A stretch of DNA of 64,000 nt from Blastococcus carthaginiensis (GTDB taxonomy: Bacteria; Actinomycetota; Actinomycetes; Mycobacteriales; Geodermatophilaceae): contig NZ_JASNFN010000010.1 in assembly GCF_030731085.1 (NCBI RefSeq), positions 1 to 64,000 on the forward strand, in the 5' to 3' direction. The translations under genes and the position numbers were made by a program. Below the pieces are notes generated by a model. That model made no database searches, was not told where the DNA came from, and worked only from the letters and a program-made list of their open reading frames with translations. Shown piece after piece: positions 49,416 through 58,939 of this stretch (the first letter of the stretch is position 1; each line of letters opens with the position of its first letter).

Positions 49416-49727
49416 GTGGAGTACTTCCCGCTGATCATGCTGGCCCTGCTGGCCGTCGTGCTGTTCGTCCTGCCCGCGCGGCAGCGCAAGCGCATGCAGG
49501 AGCAGCAGGCCGCGTTGCAGGCCTCCCTCGCGATCGGCACCCCGGTCATGACCACGAGCGGCATGCACGGCACCGTCGCCGCGCTGGGGGACACGACGCT
49601 GGACCTGGAGATCGCCCCGGGCGTCGTCGTCACCTTCGCCCGGCAGGCGATCCTCGAGGTGCGCCGCCCGGCAGGCGCCGCGCCGTCCGACGGGGACGCC
49701 GCGCGCCCGGCCGACGGCACCGTCTGA
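49416..49727 (+). CDS. yajC: Preprotein translocase accessory subunit YajC
   Basis: 103 aa. One N-terminal membrane helix (FPLIMLALLAVVLFVLPARQ) then the YajC pattern QRKRMQEQQAAL and GMHGTVAALGDTTLDLEIAPG. Works with SecDF at the Sec translocon. Followed 14 bases later by secD. Confidence 0.95.
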   Translation: MEYFPLIMLALLAVVLFVLPARQRKRMQEQQAALQASLAIGTPVMTTSGMHGTVAALGDTTLDLEIAPGVVVTFARQAILEVRRPAGAAPSDGDAARPADGTV

Positions 49728-49741
49728 CCCGGAGGAGCTCC

Positions 49742-51328
49742 GTGGCCAACCGCACGCTCCCGGCGGGGCGCTACTTCGGCGCGTTCGCGCTGATCGTCGC
49801 CCTGCTCTACGGGCTGGTGTTCTTCACCGGGGACACCCGCACCCCGCAGCTCGGCCTCGACCTGCGCGGCGGCACCACGGTGACCCTCGCCGCCCGGACC
49901 CCCGACGGTCAGGCGCCGGCCCAGGAGGACCTGGAGCTCGCCCGCCAGATCATCGAGCAGCGGGTCAACGGGCTCGGCGTCGCCGAGGCCGAGGTGGTCA
50001 CCGAGGGCGACAGCAACATCATCATCTCCGTCCCGGGGGACGACGGCGAGCAGGCCCGCCAGCTCGGCGCCACCGCGCAGCTGCGGTTCCGGCCGGTGGT
50101 CCAGGGCCCCGCCCCGGCCGTCCCGGCCGAGGAGGACCCCGCCACGGAGGAGGGGGCCGAGGAGGGCGTGGACCCCGAGGTCGCCGACGGCGCCGTCGAG
50201 GACCCGACCCTGCCCGACCCGGACGCACCCGCCGTGACGCAGGAGGAGGCGGCGGCCGAGTTCGCCACCCTCACCTGCGAGGCGGACAACGTCACCGGCG
50301 ACGTCGCGCGGCCGGATTCCTTCGTGGCCGCCTGCAGCGAGGACGGCACCGCCAAGTACCTGCTCGGACCCACGATCATCGAGGGCACCGAGATCGACGA
50401 CGCCAACCCGGGCACCGAGCCCGGGACCGGTGAGTGGATCGTGCTGCTGGACTTCCAGTCCGACGGCCTCGCCACGTGGGCGACGTACACCACCGCCAAC
50501 GTCGGCTCGCCGGTCGCCTTCACCCTGGACGGGCGGGTCATCTCGGCGCCGACCGTCAACAGCCCGATCACCACCAACCCGACGACGATCACCGGTCAGT
50601 TCGACCAGGAGTCGGCCACCGAGCTGGCCAACCAACTGCGCTACGGCGCCCTGCCGCTGACCTTCACCCAGGCGACGGCGCAGTCGATCTCCACCGAGCT
50701 CGGCGAGGAGCAGCTCGAGGCCGGGCTGATCGCCGGGGCGATCGGCATCGCCCTGGTGTTCGTGTACGCGCTCCTCTACTACCGGCTGCTCGGCCTGGTG
50801 ATGATCGCCAGCCTCGCCCTCTCGGCGGTGGTGGTCTACGCCTGCCTGATCCTGCTGGGCCGCGAGATCGGCTTCACCCTGAGCCTCGCCGGCATCGCCG
50901 GGTTCATCGTGTCGATCGGCATCACCGCCGACTCCTTCGTCGTCTACTTCGAGCGGCTCAAGGACGAGATCCGCGAGGGCCGGTCGCTGCGGTCCGCCGT
51001 CCCGCGGGCCTGGGTCCGCGCGCGACGCACGATCCTGTCCGCGGATGCGGTGAGCTTCCTGGCCGCGGCGATCCTCTACCTGCTGGCGATCGGGGACGTG
51101 AAGGGCTTCGCCTTCACCCTCGGCATGTCGACCGTGCTGGACCTCGTCGTCGTCTTCCTCTTCACCCACCCGCTCATGGCCGTGCTGTCGCGGTTCAAGG
51201 GCTTCGGCCGGAACCGCTTCTCCGGGCTGGGACGGGTGGAGCACACCCGCCGGCCCGGTACGGAGGCGCCCGCCGGGGAACTCGTCGGCGCCGCCTCCGG
51301 TGGTCGCCAGGACAGGAGCACCACATGA
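49742..51328 (+). CDS. secD: Protein translocase subunit SecD
   Basis: 528 aa, proton-driven helper of Sec export. TM1 then LGLDLRGGTTVTLAA, P1 domain with a low-complexity acidic/proline insertion (about residues 118-170), and the C-terminal membrane domain with conserved GIAGFIVSIGITADSFVVYFER (in part). GGAGGAG four bases before the GTG start. Overlaps secF by four bases. Confidence 0.96.
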   Translation: MANRTLPAGRYFGAFALIVALLYGLVFFTGDTRTPQLGLDLRGGTTVTLAARTPDGQAPAQEDLELARQIIEQRVNGLGVAEAEVVTEGDSNIIISVPGDDGEQARQLGATAQLRFRPVVQGPAPAVPAEEDPATEEGAEEGVDPEVADGAVEDPTLPDPDAPAVTQEEAAAEFATLTCEADNVTGDVARPDSFVAACSEDGTAKYLLGPTIIEGTEIDDANPGTEPGTGEWIVLLDFQSDGLATWATYTTANVGSPVAFTLDGRVISAPTVNSPITTNPTTITGQFDQESATELANQLRYGALPLTFTQATAQSISTELGEEQLEAGLIAGAIGIALVFVYALLYYRLLGLVMIASLALSAVVVYACLILLGREIGFTLSLAGIAGFIVSIGITADSFVVYFERLKDEIREGRSLRSAVPRAWVRARRTILSADAVSFLAAAILYLLAIGDVKGFAFTLGMSTVLDLVVVFLFTHPLMAVLSRFKGFGRNRFSGLGRVEHTRRPGTEAPAGELVGAASGGRQDRSTT

Positions 51329-52677
51329 CCCGCCCGACGGACCCGGCGGAGCCGACGCCCGCGGACGAGCCGACGCCCGCGGACGAGCCGGTGGCCACCG
51401 GCGAGGAGGCGCTCGCCGACGCCGGCCTGCCCCAGGATCCGGCCGACGACGACGTCGCCGCGACCCCGGCCCCCCGGGCCGGGCGCGCGGGGCTCGCGCA
51501 CCGGCTCTACAACGGCGAGGCCGGGTTGGACGTCGTCGGCCGCAGCCGGCTGATCTACAAGATCACCGCGATCGTGGTGCTGCTGTGCATCGCCTCCATG
51601 GTGTTCCGCGGCTTCAACTTCGGCATCGACTTCGCCGGCGGCAACAGCTTCCGCCTGCCCGGCACCCAGGAGCAGCTGCAGGACGCCCGGGCCGCGGCCG
51701 AGGACGCCGGGGCCGAGGTGGCGACGGCGCAGATCGTCGGCGGGGACACGCTGCTCATCCGCACGGCCCAGCTCGACAACGAGACCGAGCGCGCCGTGGT
51801 GGAGGAGCTGGCCGAGACCGTCGGCATCGCGCCCGAGTCGGTGAGCCCGGAGTCGGTCAGCGCCGAGTGGGGCCAGGACATCACCGACCAGGCGCTCGTC
51901 GCGCTGGCCGTCTTCCTCGTCGCGGTCGTCCTCTTCCTGGCCGTGCGCTTCCAGCCGAAGATGGCGGTCGGCGCCATGGCCGCGCTGGTGCACGACATCG
52001 TGATCACCGCCGGGGTGTACTCGCTGGTCGGGTTCGAGGTGACGCCGTCGACGGTCATCGGCTTCCTGACCATCCTCGGGTTCTCGCTCTACGACACCGT
52101 GGTGGTGTTCGACAAGGTCGACGAGAACACCCGCGACCTCGAGCGCAGCGCCCGGATGACCTGGGGCGAGGCGGCCAACCTGGCCGTCAACCAGACGCTG
52201 ATGCGGTCGATCAACACCTCGGTCATCGCGCTGCTCCCCGTCGCGGGTCTCCTCTTCGTCGGGGCCGGGCTGCTCGGCGTCGGCACCCTCAAGGACCTCG
52301 CCCTCGTGCTCTTCGTGGGCCTGGCCGCCGGCACCTACTCCTCGATCGTGCTCGCCACGCCGATCGTCGCCGACCTCAAGGAGCGGGAGCCCGAGGTCCA
52401 GGCGCTGCGCCGGCGGGTGCTGGCCCGGCGCTCCTCGGCCGCCCGCACGGGCGGTGCTGCCGCCCCGGCCGGCCCGGTCGCCAGCGCGCGGCGGCGCCGG
52501 CCGGCCGGCGGGGTGGCCGTGGCCGACCTGCCCGAGAGCGTGCCGGCGGACGTCGTCGTGGAGTCACCCGCGTCGGTGCGCCCGGACGGGTCGCGGGGCG
52601 CCACCGCCGCGCCGCGGCCTGGCGTCCGGCCGCAGCGCCCGGGCGCCGGTCGGCCGTCGGGCAAGCGGCGCCGGTGA
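51325..52677 (+). CDS. secF: Protein translocase subunit SecF
   Basis: 450 aa. Six membrane helices with GFNFGIDFAGGNSF, ALVHDIVITAGVYSL and ILGFSLYDTVVVFDKVDEN. The N-terminal 60 residues are acidic and contain a duplicated PADEPT unit from an 18-bp DNA repeat (51349-51390). The basic C-terminal tail of about 90 residues is longer than usual. Overlaps apt by four bases. Confidence 0.96.
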   Translation: MTRPTDPAEPTPADEPTPADEPVATGEEALADAGLPQDPADDDVAATPAPRAGRAGLAHRLYNGEAGLDVVGRSRLIYKITAIVVLLCIASMVFRGFNFGIDFAGGNSFRLPGTQEQLQDARAAAEDAGAEVATAQIVGGDTLLIRTAQLDNETERAVVEELAETVGIAPESVSPESVSAEWGQDITDQALVALAVFLVAVVLFLAVRFQPKMAVGAMAALVHDIVITAGVYSLVGFEVTPSTVIGFLTILGFSLYDTVVVFDKVDENTRDLERSARMTWGEAANLAVNQTLMRSINTSVIALLPVAGLLFVGAGLLGVGTLKDLALVLFVGLAAGTYSSIVLATPIVADLKEREPEVQALRRRVLARRSSAARTGGAAAPAGPVASARRRRPAGGVAVADLPESVPADVVVESPASVRPDGSRGATAAPRPGVRPQRPGAGRPSGKRRR

Positions 52678-53261
52678 GCGCGGTGCCCGCCGAGCTCCCG
52701 CTCGACCAGCTCATCGCCTCGCTCACCGTCGACGTCCCGGACCACCCCGAGCCCGGGATCGTCTTCCGGGACCTGACGCCGGTCTTCGCCGACGGTGACG
52801 CCTTCCGGCGGATGGTCGACGGGCTGGCCACCCCGGGCGCGTCGGACCCCCGGACGGCCGCGCTGGCCACCCGGCACCCCGGTGGTCGTCCCTTCGACGT
52901 CGTCGCCGGGGTGGAGGCGCGCGGGTTCCTGCTCGCTGCGGCCGTCGCGCTCGACGCCGGCGTCGGGGTGGTGCCGGTCCGCAAAGCGGGCAAGCTGCCG
53001 CGCGAACGGGTCTCGGCCGAGTACACCCTGGAGTACGGCACCGCGACGCTGGAGCTGCACGCGGACTCCGTCCGGCCCGGGCAGCGGGTGCTGCTCGTGG
53101 ACGACGTGCTCGCCACCGGTGGCACGCTCGGCGCCGCCATCGCGCTGGTGGAGCAGCTCGGCGGGGTCGTGGCGGGGATCTCGGTGGTCGTGGAGCTGGC
53201 CGCGCTCGGTGGCCGGCAGCTGCTGGCCCCGCACACCGTGCACGCCCTCTGGGCCACCTGA
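52674..53261 (+). CDS. apt: Adenine phosphoribosyltransferase
   Basis: Salvages adenine to AMP with PRPP. 195 aa. PRPP-binding motif VLLVDDVLATGGTL, plus IVFRDLTPVFAD and VEARGFLLAAAVA. A short insertion (ASDPRTAALATRHPGGRP) lies before the VEARGF segment. secDF-apt-rel is the standard actinobacterial order. Confidence 0.95.
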   Translation: MSAVPAELPLDQLIASLTVDVPDHPEPGIVFRDLTPVFADGDAFRRMVDGLATPGASDPRTAALATRHPGGRPFDVVAGVEARGFLLAAAVALDAGVGVVPVRKAGKLPRERVSAEYTLEYGTATLELHADSVRPGQRVLLVDDVLATGGTLGAAIALVEQLGGVVAGISVVVELAALGGRQLLAPHTVHALWAT

Positions 53262-53310
53262 CCGAGGGAGATCCCGGTCGCGAGCCCGGCGGCGGCGGGC
53301 GCGGTCCCGC

Positions 53311-53316
53311 TAGCAT
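53311..53316 (+). promoter_or_regulatory. Candidate -10 box of rel
   Basis: TAGCAT, giving a leader of about 30 nt and AGGAG (53344-53348) five bases before GTG 53354. Confidence 0.45.
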
Positions 53317-53353
53317 GGTGAGGGTCCCCCCTCTGCCAGCCGCAGGAGTCGCC

Positions 53354-55798
53354 GTGGCCTCCGAAGTAGCCGCCGACGCGGCTGCCGCGCGGGCCGGGGC
53401 AGCCACCGGTGGGGTCGTCGCCGAGCCCGTGGCCGAGGCGCCCGTGCGCAGCCCGCTGCCCGAGCGCCCGGCGGTCCGCCGTCCCGACGACGTCGGCGCG
53501 GAGCCCGACGCCGAGCCCGGCACCCCGCGCCGGCGCGTCCGCGACCGGCTCGCCCGCCGGATCGTCGCCGGCCAGCGCAGCGGCCTGGTCCGGCCGGTCC
53601 TGGAACCGCTCGCGGCCCTGCACCGGCAGAGCCACCCCAAGGCCGACCTGGTGCTGCTGCAGCGGGCCTACGACGTCGCGGAGAGCGCGCACAGCAGCCA
53701 GAAGCGCAAGAGCGGCGACCCCTACATCACCCACCCGCTCGCCGTCGCCACCATCCTCGCCGGCCTCGGCATGGACACCACGACGCTGATCGCGGCGCTG
53801 CTGCACGACACCGTCGAGGACACCGGCGTCACCCTGGAGACGATCACCACCGACTTCGGCTCGGAGGTGGCCCACCTCGTCGACGGCGTCACGAAGATCG
53901 ACAAGGTGAAGCTGGGCGACGCGGCCCAGGCCGAGACGATCCGCAAGATGATCGTGGCGATGTCCCGCGACCCGCGGGTGCTGGTCATCAAGCTCGCCGA
54001 CCGGCTGCACAACATGCGCACGCTGCGCTTCCTCCCGCCCGAGAAGCAGGAGAAGAAGGCGCGCGAGACGCTGGAGATCCTCGCCCCGCTGGCCCACCGG
54101 CTGGGCATGAACACGATCAAGTGGGAGCTCGAGGACCTCGCGTTCGCCACGCTCTACCCGAAGCGCTACGACGAGATCGTGCGGTTGGTCGCCGAGCGGG
54201 CGCCTTCCCGCGACACCTACCTGGCCGAGGTCACCGCGTCGGTCACCGAGCAGCTGCGGGCGGCCAAGATCGAGGCCGTCGTCACCGGCCGCCCCAAGCA
54301 CTACTACTCGATCTACCAGAAGATGATCGTCCGGGGCCGGGACTTCACCGACATCTGGGACCTCGTCGGCATCCGGATCCTGGTCGACTCGGTGCGCGAC
54401 ACCTACGCGGCGCTGGGCATCATGCACGCCCACTGGCAGCCGGTGCCCGGCCGGTTCAAGGACTTCGTGGCGATGCCGAAGTTCAACATGTACCAGTCGC
54501 TGCACACGACGGTCATCGGGCCGCAGGGCAAGCCGGTCGAGCTGCAGATCCGCACCCACGACATGCACCGCACCGCCGAGTACGGCATCGCGGCGCACTG
54601 GAAGTACAAGGAGAAGGCCCGCGCCGGCGGCAAGCCCGCGGCGGGGGAGAGCGGCGCGCCGCCCAAGGCCGGCTCGGCCGACGACATGCTGTGGCTCCGC
54701 CAGCTGCTGGACTGGCAGCGCGAGGCCCAGGAGCCCGGGGAGTTCCTCGAGACCCTGCGCTACGACCTGGGGCCGCAGGAGGTCTTCGTCTTCACGCCCA
54801 AGGGCGACGTCGTCAGCCTGCCGGGCGAGTCCACGCCGGTCGACTTCGCCTTCGCGGTGCACACCGAGGTCGGCTACCGCACCATCGGAGCCCGGGTGAA
54901 CGGCTCGCTGGTCTCGCTGGACAGCAAGCTCTCCAACGGCGACGTCGTCGAGATCTTCACCTCGAAGTCGCCCACGGCCGGCCCCTCGAAGGACTGGCTG
55001 ACCTTCGTCGGCTCCTCGCGCGCCCGGACGAAGATCCGCCAGTGGTTCACCAAGGAGCGCCGTGAGGACGCGGTCGACGCCGGCAAGGAGGCGCTGACCC
55101 GGGCCATGCGCAAGGCGGGCCTGCCGCTGCAGCGGCTGCTCGGCGGCGAGGCGCTGTCGACGCTGGCCAAGGACCTGCGGTTCGCCGACGTCACCGCCCT
55201 CTACGCGGCGGTGGGGGAGAGCCAGCTCTCGGCCGCCTCCGTGGTCGAGAAGCTCATGGCCGCCCTGGGCGGCAGCGAGGGCGCGGCGGAGGACATCGCC
55301 GAGACCGCCATCCCGACCCGCCGGCCCTCGACGCGGCGCACGGCCCGCGGCGACCCGGGGATCATCGTCCACGGCATGACCGACGTCTGGGCCAAGCTCG
55401 CCAAGTGCTGCACCCCGGTGCCCGGCGACGAGGTGCTCGGCTTCGTGACCCGCGGCGGGGGTGTCAGCGTGCACCGCACCGACTGCACCAACGCCGGGGA
55501 TCTGCGGAGCAAGCCTGAACGTCTGGTGGAGGTCGAGTGGGCCTCCTCGCCGGGGTCGGTGTTCCTGGTGGCCATCCAGGTGGAGGCCCTCGACCGGCAC
55601 CGCCTGCTGTCGGACGTGACCAAGGCGCTCGCCGACGAGCGGGTGAACATCCTCTCCGCGTCGGTGCAGACCAGCCGCGACCGGGTGGCGATCAGCCGGT
55701 TCACCTTCGAGCTGGCCGACCCCGCGCACCTGGGCGCGGTGCTGCAGACGGTGCGCAACGTCGAGGGCGTCTTCGACGTCGAGCGCGTCACGGCCTGA
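53354..55798 (+). CDS. rel: Bifunctional (p)ppGpp synthetase/hydrolase Rel
   Basis: Stringent-response enzyme, 814 aa. HD hydrolase (YITHPLAVATILA, LLHDTVEDT, KLADRLHNMRTL), synthetase (GRPKHYYSIYQKM, DLVGIRILV, MYQSLHTTVIGPQG), TGS (VFVFTPKGDVVSLPG), zinc-finger region (KLAKCCTPVPGD) and ACT domain. GTG 53354 is preferred for its ribosome site; an ATG at 53315 sits inside the probable -10 box. The N-terminal ~70 residues are unconserved. Confidence 0.97.
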   Translation: MASEVAADAAAARAGAATGGVVAEPVAEAPVRSPLPERPAVRRPDDVGAEPDAEPGTPRRRVRDRLARRIVAGQRSGLVRPVLEPLAALHRQSHPKADLVLLQRAYDVAESAHSSQKRKSGDPYITHPLAVATILAGLGMDTTTLIAALLHDTVEDTGVTLETITTDFGSEVAHLVDGVTKIDKVKLGDAAQAETIRKMIVAMSRDPRVLVIKLADRLHNMRTLRFLPPEKQEKKARETLEILAPLAHRLGMNTIKWELEDLAFATLYPKRYDEIVRLVAERAPSRDTYLAEVTASVTEQLRAAKIEAVVTGRPKHYYSIYQKMIVRGRDFTDIWDLVGIRILVDSVRDTYAALGIMHAHWQPVPGRFKDFVAMPKFNMYQSLHTTVIGPQGKPVELQIRTHDMHRTAEYGIAAHWKYKEKARAGGKPAAGESGAPPKAGSADDMLWLRQLLDWQREAQEPGEFLETLRYDLGPQEVFVFTPKGDVVSLPGESTPVDFAFAVHTEVGYRTIGARVNGSLVSLDSKLSNGDVVEIFTSKSPTAGPSKDWLTFVGSSRARTKIRQWFTKERREDAVDAGKEALTRAMRKAGLPLQRLLGGEALSTLAKDLRFADVTALYAAVGESQLSAASVVEKLMAALGGSEGAAEDIAETAIPTRRPSTRRTARGDPGIIVHGMTDVWAKLAKCCTPVPGDEVLGFVTRGGGVSVHRTDCTNAGDLRSKPERLVEVEWASSPGSVFLVAIQVEALDRHRLLSDVTKALADERVNILSASVQTSRDRVAISRFTFELADPAHLGAVLQTVRNVEGVFDVERVTA

Positions 55799-55839
55799 CC
55801 ACCGCGGCCCCGCGCACCCCGCCGGCGCCGTTCCCTGGT

Positions 55840-55893
55840 GATCAGGTCACCTGATCGTTCCGGGTCCTGGCTCACCTCCGGTGGTGAGCCAGG
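55840..55893. terminator. Two inverted repeats between convergent rel and cyclophilin genes
   Basis: GATCAGGTcACCTGATC (55840-55856) is a perfect interrupted palindrome; CCTGGCTCACC-TCCGGT-GGTGAGCCAGG (55866-55893) is an 11-bp hairpin. The latter is a good bidirectional terminator; the former may be a binding site. Confidence 0.7.
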
Positions 55894-55925
55894 AGCCCTG
55901 CAGGTGAGCCGGGAGGGCGGCCGGC

Positions 55926-56765
55926 TCAGCCGACGACGGCCATGTCCTCGATGGTGACCGGGATGTTCGGGGCGCCGTCGCCCGGGCCCTCGGCACCCTG
56001 GACCCCGCCGGCGGCGACCGCGTCGAGCACACCGAGGCCGGCCTCGTCGATCGTGCCGACCACCGTGTACTCCGGGGGCAGCTCGGTGTCGACGAAGGTC
56101 AGGAAGAACTGGCCGCCCGTGCTGTTCGGGGCCGCGGTCTTGGCCATGGCGACGGTCCCGCGGGGGTAGGTCGTGTCCGGGGTGACCTCTTCGGCGTACT
56201 TGTAGCTGGGCCCGCCGGAGCCGGTGCCGGTCGGGTCGCCGCACTGCAGCACCCCGAAGGTCTCGGCGTTGACCAGCCGGTGGCAGGGCGTGCCGTCGTA
56301 GAAGCCCTGCTCGGTGAGGTACGTGAAGCTGGCCGCCGCGCAGGGGGCCTGCGCCCGGTCCAGGGTGAGCGTGAGGTCGCCCTGGTCGGTGCTCATCAGC
56401 ACGGTGGCGGTGCCCTGCGTGGGCGTGGCCTCCGGGTTGGGCGGGGTGCCCACGTCGGTGAGGTTGGTGTTGCCCGACTCGTCGGGCAGGTACTCGCAGG
56501 TGACCGTGCCGTCGGCGTTGGTGGTGCGCGCCGCCGACGAGGTGGCCGCCGGCGTGGTCGGCTCGGCCGCCAGGTCGTCGGTCGCGTCGTCGCCGCCGAA
56601 CACGTTCGTGATGAGCAGGGCGGCCCCGACGACCACGACGACGGCGAGCGCGGTGAGCAGCAGCCCGAGGTTCCGGCGGCGCTTCTTCGCCTGCTCGGCG
56701 CGGCGCTCCAGCTGGCGCTGCAGGTGACGCTGCGCGGCTTCCCGACGCTGCTTGTTCGTGGGCAC
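55926..56765 (-). CDS. Membrane-anchored cyclophilin-type peptidyl-prolyl isomerase
   Basis: 279 aa. Basic N-terminal coiled segment, one transmembrane helix (about 33-55, LLLTALAVVVVVGAALLI), a Thr/Ala linker, and a C-terminal cyclophilin domain (FYDGTPCHRLV, TVAMAKTAAPNSTGGQFFLTF, YTVVGTIDE) outside the membrane. It probably assists folding of exported proteins. GTG chosen because GAGGAG lies nine bases upstream. Convergent with rel, as in mycobacteria. Confidence 0.93.
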   Translation of the reverse strand: MPTNKQRREAAQRHLQRQLERRAEQAKKRRRNLGLLLTALAVVVVVGAALLITNVFGGDDATDDLAAEPTTPAATSSAARTTNADGTVTCEYLPDESGNTNLTDVGTPPNPEATPTQGTATVLMSTDQGDLTLTLDRAQAPCAAASFTYLTEQGFYDGTPCHRLVNAETFGVLQCGDPTGTGSGGPSYKYAEEVTPDTTYPRGTVAMAKTAAPNSTGGQFFLTFVDTELPPEYTVVGTIDEAGLGVLDAVAAGGVQGAEGPGDGAPNIPVTIEDMAVVG

Positions 56766-56899
56766 GGGGGCGGACTCCTCGGGCGGACGGGGCTTCGTGG
56801 GCGGCCGCGACGGCGGGCGGCGGCGCTGGTCGGGGTGGAAGTCTAGGTGGCGGGACTGGACGTTCCCTGGCAGCGCCGGAACGCCCGTGCGCCCCCGCG

Positions 56900-56905
56900 T
56901 AACCT
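56900..56905 (+). promoter_or_regulatory. Predicted -10 box of the MBL gene, leaderless
   Basis: TAACCT ends six bases before the GTG. Confidence 0.5.
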
Positions 56906-56911
56906 GCACGG

Positions 56912-57595
56912 GTGCTCATCCGTTCGTTCCCCGCCGGCGCGTTCGGCACCAACTGCTATGCCGTGGCGTCCGGACCGGGGCAGGAGTGCGTCGTCGTCGA
57001 CCCGGGCATGGACGCCGTCGAACCCCTCGCCCGGATGCTCGCCGAGGACGGTCTCAAGCCCGTCGCCGTGGTGCTCACCCACGGGCACCTGGACCACACC
57101 TTCTCGGTGCTGCCGGTCTGCGACGGCTACGACATCCCCGCCTACCTGCACCCCGACGACTTCGGGATGCTCAGCGACCCCGCCCGCTGGCACGGGCCCG
57201 CGCTGGCCCCGCTGATCACCGGCGTCCGGCTGCCGGACCCGTCGGACGTGCAGTCGCTCGACGACGGCGCGGTGCTGTCGCTGGCCGGGGTGGACCTCAC
57301 CGTGCGGCACGCGCCCGGGCACACCCAGGGCTCGGTGGTCTTCGAGCTCGACCTCGGCGAGGCGCCCGGGCTGCTCGCCGGCGACGTGCTCTTCGCCGGC
57401 TCGGTCGGCCGCGTGGACCTGCCCGGCGGCTCGTGGGACGCGATGCTCTCGTCGCTGCGCGACGTCGTCCTGCCGCTCGCCGACGAGACCGTCGTGCTGC
57501 CCGGCCACGGCCCGGCGACGACGATCGGCCGCGAGCGGGCGACCAACCCCTACCTGGCCGAGGCCGCGGTCGCGCCGAAGGGGCGGGGGTTGTGA
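56912..57595 (+). CDS. Metallo-beta-lactamase fold hydrolase (glyoxalase II-like)
   Basis: 227 aa. Metal motif H57-x-H59-x-D61-H62 (LTHGHLDH), further ligands in APGHTQGSV, GDVLFAGSVGRVD and LPGHGP. Probably hydrolyses a thioester such as a mycothiol or glutathione-like adduct; substrate inferred only from family. Conserved neighbour of rel and hisS in actinobacteria. A 73-bp spacer to hisS carries the hisS ribosome site (GAGGAGG). Confidence 0.92.
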   Translation: MLIRSFPAGAFGTNCYAVASGPGQECVVVDPGMDAVEPLARMLAEDGLKPVAVVLTHGHLDHTFSVLPVCDGYDIPAYLHPDDFGMLSDPARWHGPALAPLITGVRLPDPSDVQSLDDGAVLSLAGVDLTVRHAPGHTQGSVVFELDLGEAPGLLAGDVLFAGSVGRVDLPGGSWDAMLSSLRDVVLPLADETVVLPGHGPATTIGRERATNPYLAEAAVAPKGRGL

Positions 57596-57668
57596 GCGAG
57601 CCTGCGAGCTCACCAGAGGGCACAGCAGCTCCGCGAACGCGGCTGACGAGGGCCAGCGAGGAGGACAC

Positions 57669-58931
57669 GTGAGCGGGCTGACCGCGCCGAAGGGCACCTT
57701 CGACACGCTGCCGCCGGACTCCGCCCGCTTCCTCGCCGTCCGCGACACGCTGACCGCGCCGCTGCGGCGGGCCGGCTACGGCTACGTCGAGACGCCGGTG
57801 TTCGAGGAGACCGCCGTCTTCTCCCGCGGCGTCGGTGAGTCCACCGACGTCGTGACGAAGGAGATGTACACCTTCACCGACCGCGGCGGTCGCTCGCTGA
57901 CCCTGCGCCCCGAGCTCACCGCCGGGCTGATGCGCGCCTTCATCGAGCACCGCCTGCACGGCGGCGCGCTGCCGGTGAAGCTCTGGACGGTCGGCACGGC
58001 GTTCCGCTACGAGCGGCCGCAGGCCGGCCGGTACCGCCACTTCACCCAGGTGGACATGGAGGCGCTCGGCGTCGACGACCCGGCGCTGGACGCCGAGGTG
58101 GTGGCGCTGGGCGTGCAGGGGTTCCGCGATCTCGGCCTCACCGACTTCGAGCTGCTGCTCACCTCGCTGGGCGACGCCACCTGCCGCCCGCAGTACCGCG
58201 ACCTGCTGGTGGCCTTCTTGGACAAGCTGGACCTCGACGAGGAGACCCGGCGCCGGGCCGCGATCAACCCGCTGCGGGTGCTCGACGACAAGCGGCCCGA
58301 GGTGCAGGCGCAGCTCGACGACGCCCCGCTGATGGTCGACCACCTCTCGGATTCCACGAAGGCCCACTACGACGCCGTCCGCCAGCACCTCACCGACCTC
58401 GGCGTTCCGTGGACCGAGGCGCCGAAGCTGGTCCGCGGGCTGGACTACTACACGAAGACGACGTTCGAGTTCGTGCACCACGGCCTGGGCGCGCAGTCGG
58501 CCATCGGCGGCGGCGGGCGCTACGACGGGCTGTCGGCGGCCCTGGGCGGGCCCGACGTCTCCGGGATCGGCTACGCCGTCGGGGTCGACCGCACGCTGCT
58601 GGCCGTCCAGGCCGAGGGGCTCGACGTCGGCGTGGCCGCCGGGGTGCAGGCGTTCGTCGTCCCGCTGGGAGCCGAGGCCAAGCGGCTGGCCGTCCGGCTG
58701 GTCGGGCAGCTCCGGGAGGCCGGGATCCCCGCCGACACCGTCTACGGCGACCGCGGGCTCAAGGGCGCGATGAAGGCCGCGGACCGCTCCGGCGCCACGC
58801 ACGTCGTCGTCGTGGGGGAGCGGGACCTGGCCGAGGGCGTCGGCCAGCTCAAGGACATGCGCACCGGCGAGCAGCGGCCCGTGCCCGTGGGCGAGCTGTT
58901 CGAGACCGTGCGTGCGAGTGTGGAGGAGTGA
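57669..58931 (+). CDS. hisS: Histidyl-tRNA synthetase
   Basis: Class II synthetase, 420 aa. Motif 2 TAFRYERPQAGRYRHFTQ, the histidine-specific LVRGLDYYTKTTFEF and IGGGGRYDGL, and the C-terminal anticodon-binding domain. GTG start with GAGGAGG four bases ahead. Confidence 0.97.
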   Translation: MSGLTAPKGTFDTLPPDSARFLAVRDTLTAPLRRAGYGYVETPVFEETAVFSRGVGESTDVVTKEMYTFTDRGGRSLTLRPELTAGLMRAFIEHRLHGGALPVKLWTVGTAFRYERPQAGRYRHFTQVDMEALGVDDPALDAEVVALGVQGFRDLGLTDFELLLTSLGDATCRPQYRDLLVAFLDKLDLDEETRRRAAINPLRVLDDKRPEVQAQLDDAPLMVDHLSDSTKAHYDAVRQHLTDLGVPWTEAPKLVRGLDYYTKTTFEFVHHGLGAQSAIGGGGRYDGLSAALGGPDVSGIGYAVGVDRTLLAVQAEGLDVGVAAGVQAFVVPLGAEAKRLAVRLVGQLREAGIPADTVYGDRGLKGAMKAADRSGATHVVVVGERDLAEGVGQLKDMRTGEQRPVPVGELFETVRASVEE

Positions 58932-58939
58932 GTACTTCG

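Noticed and set aside
57596..57668. Short GAGCGAGC-type sequence between the MBL gene and hisS as a distinct repeat element
   Set aside because: I found no second convincing copy in the window; it may only be spacer plus the hisS ribosome site.
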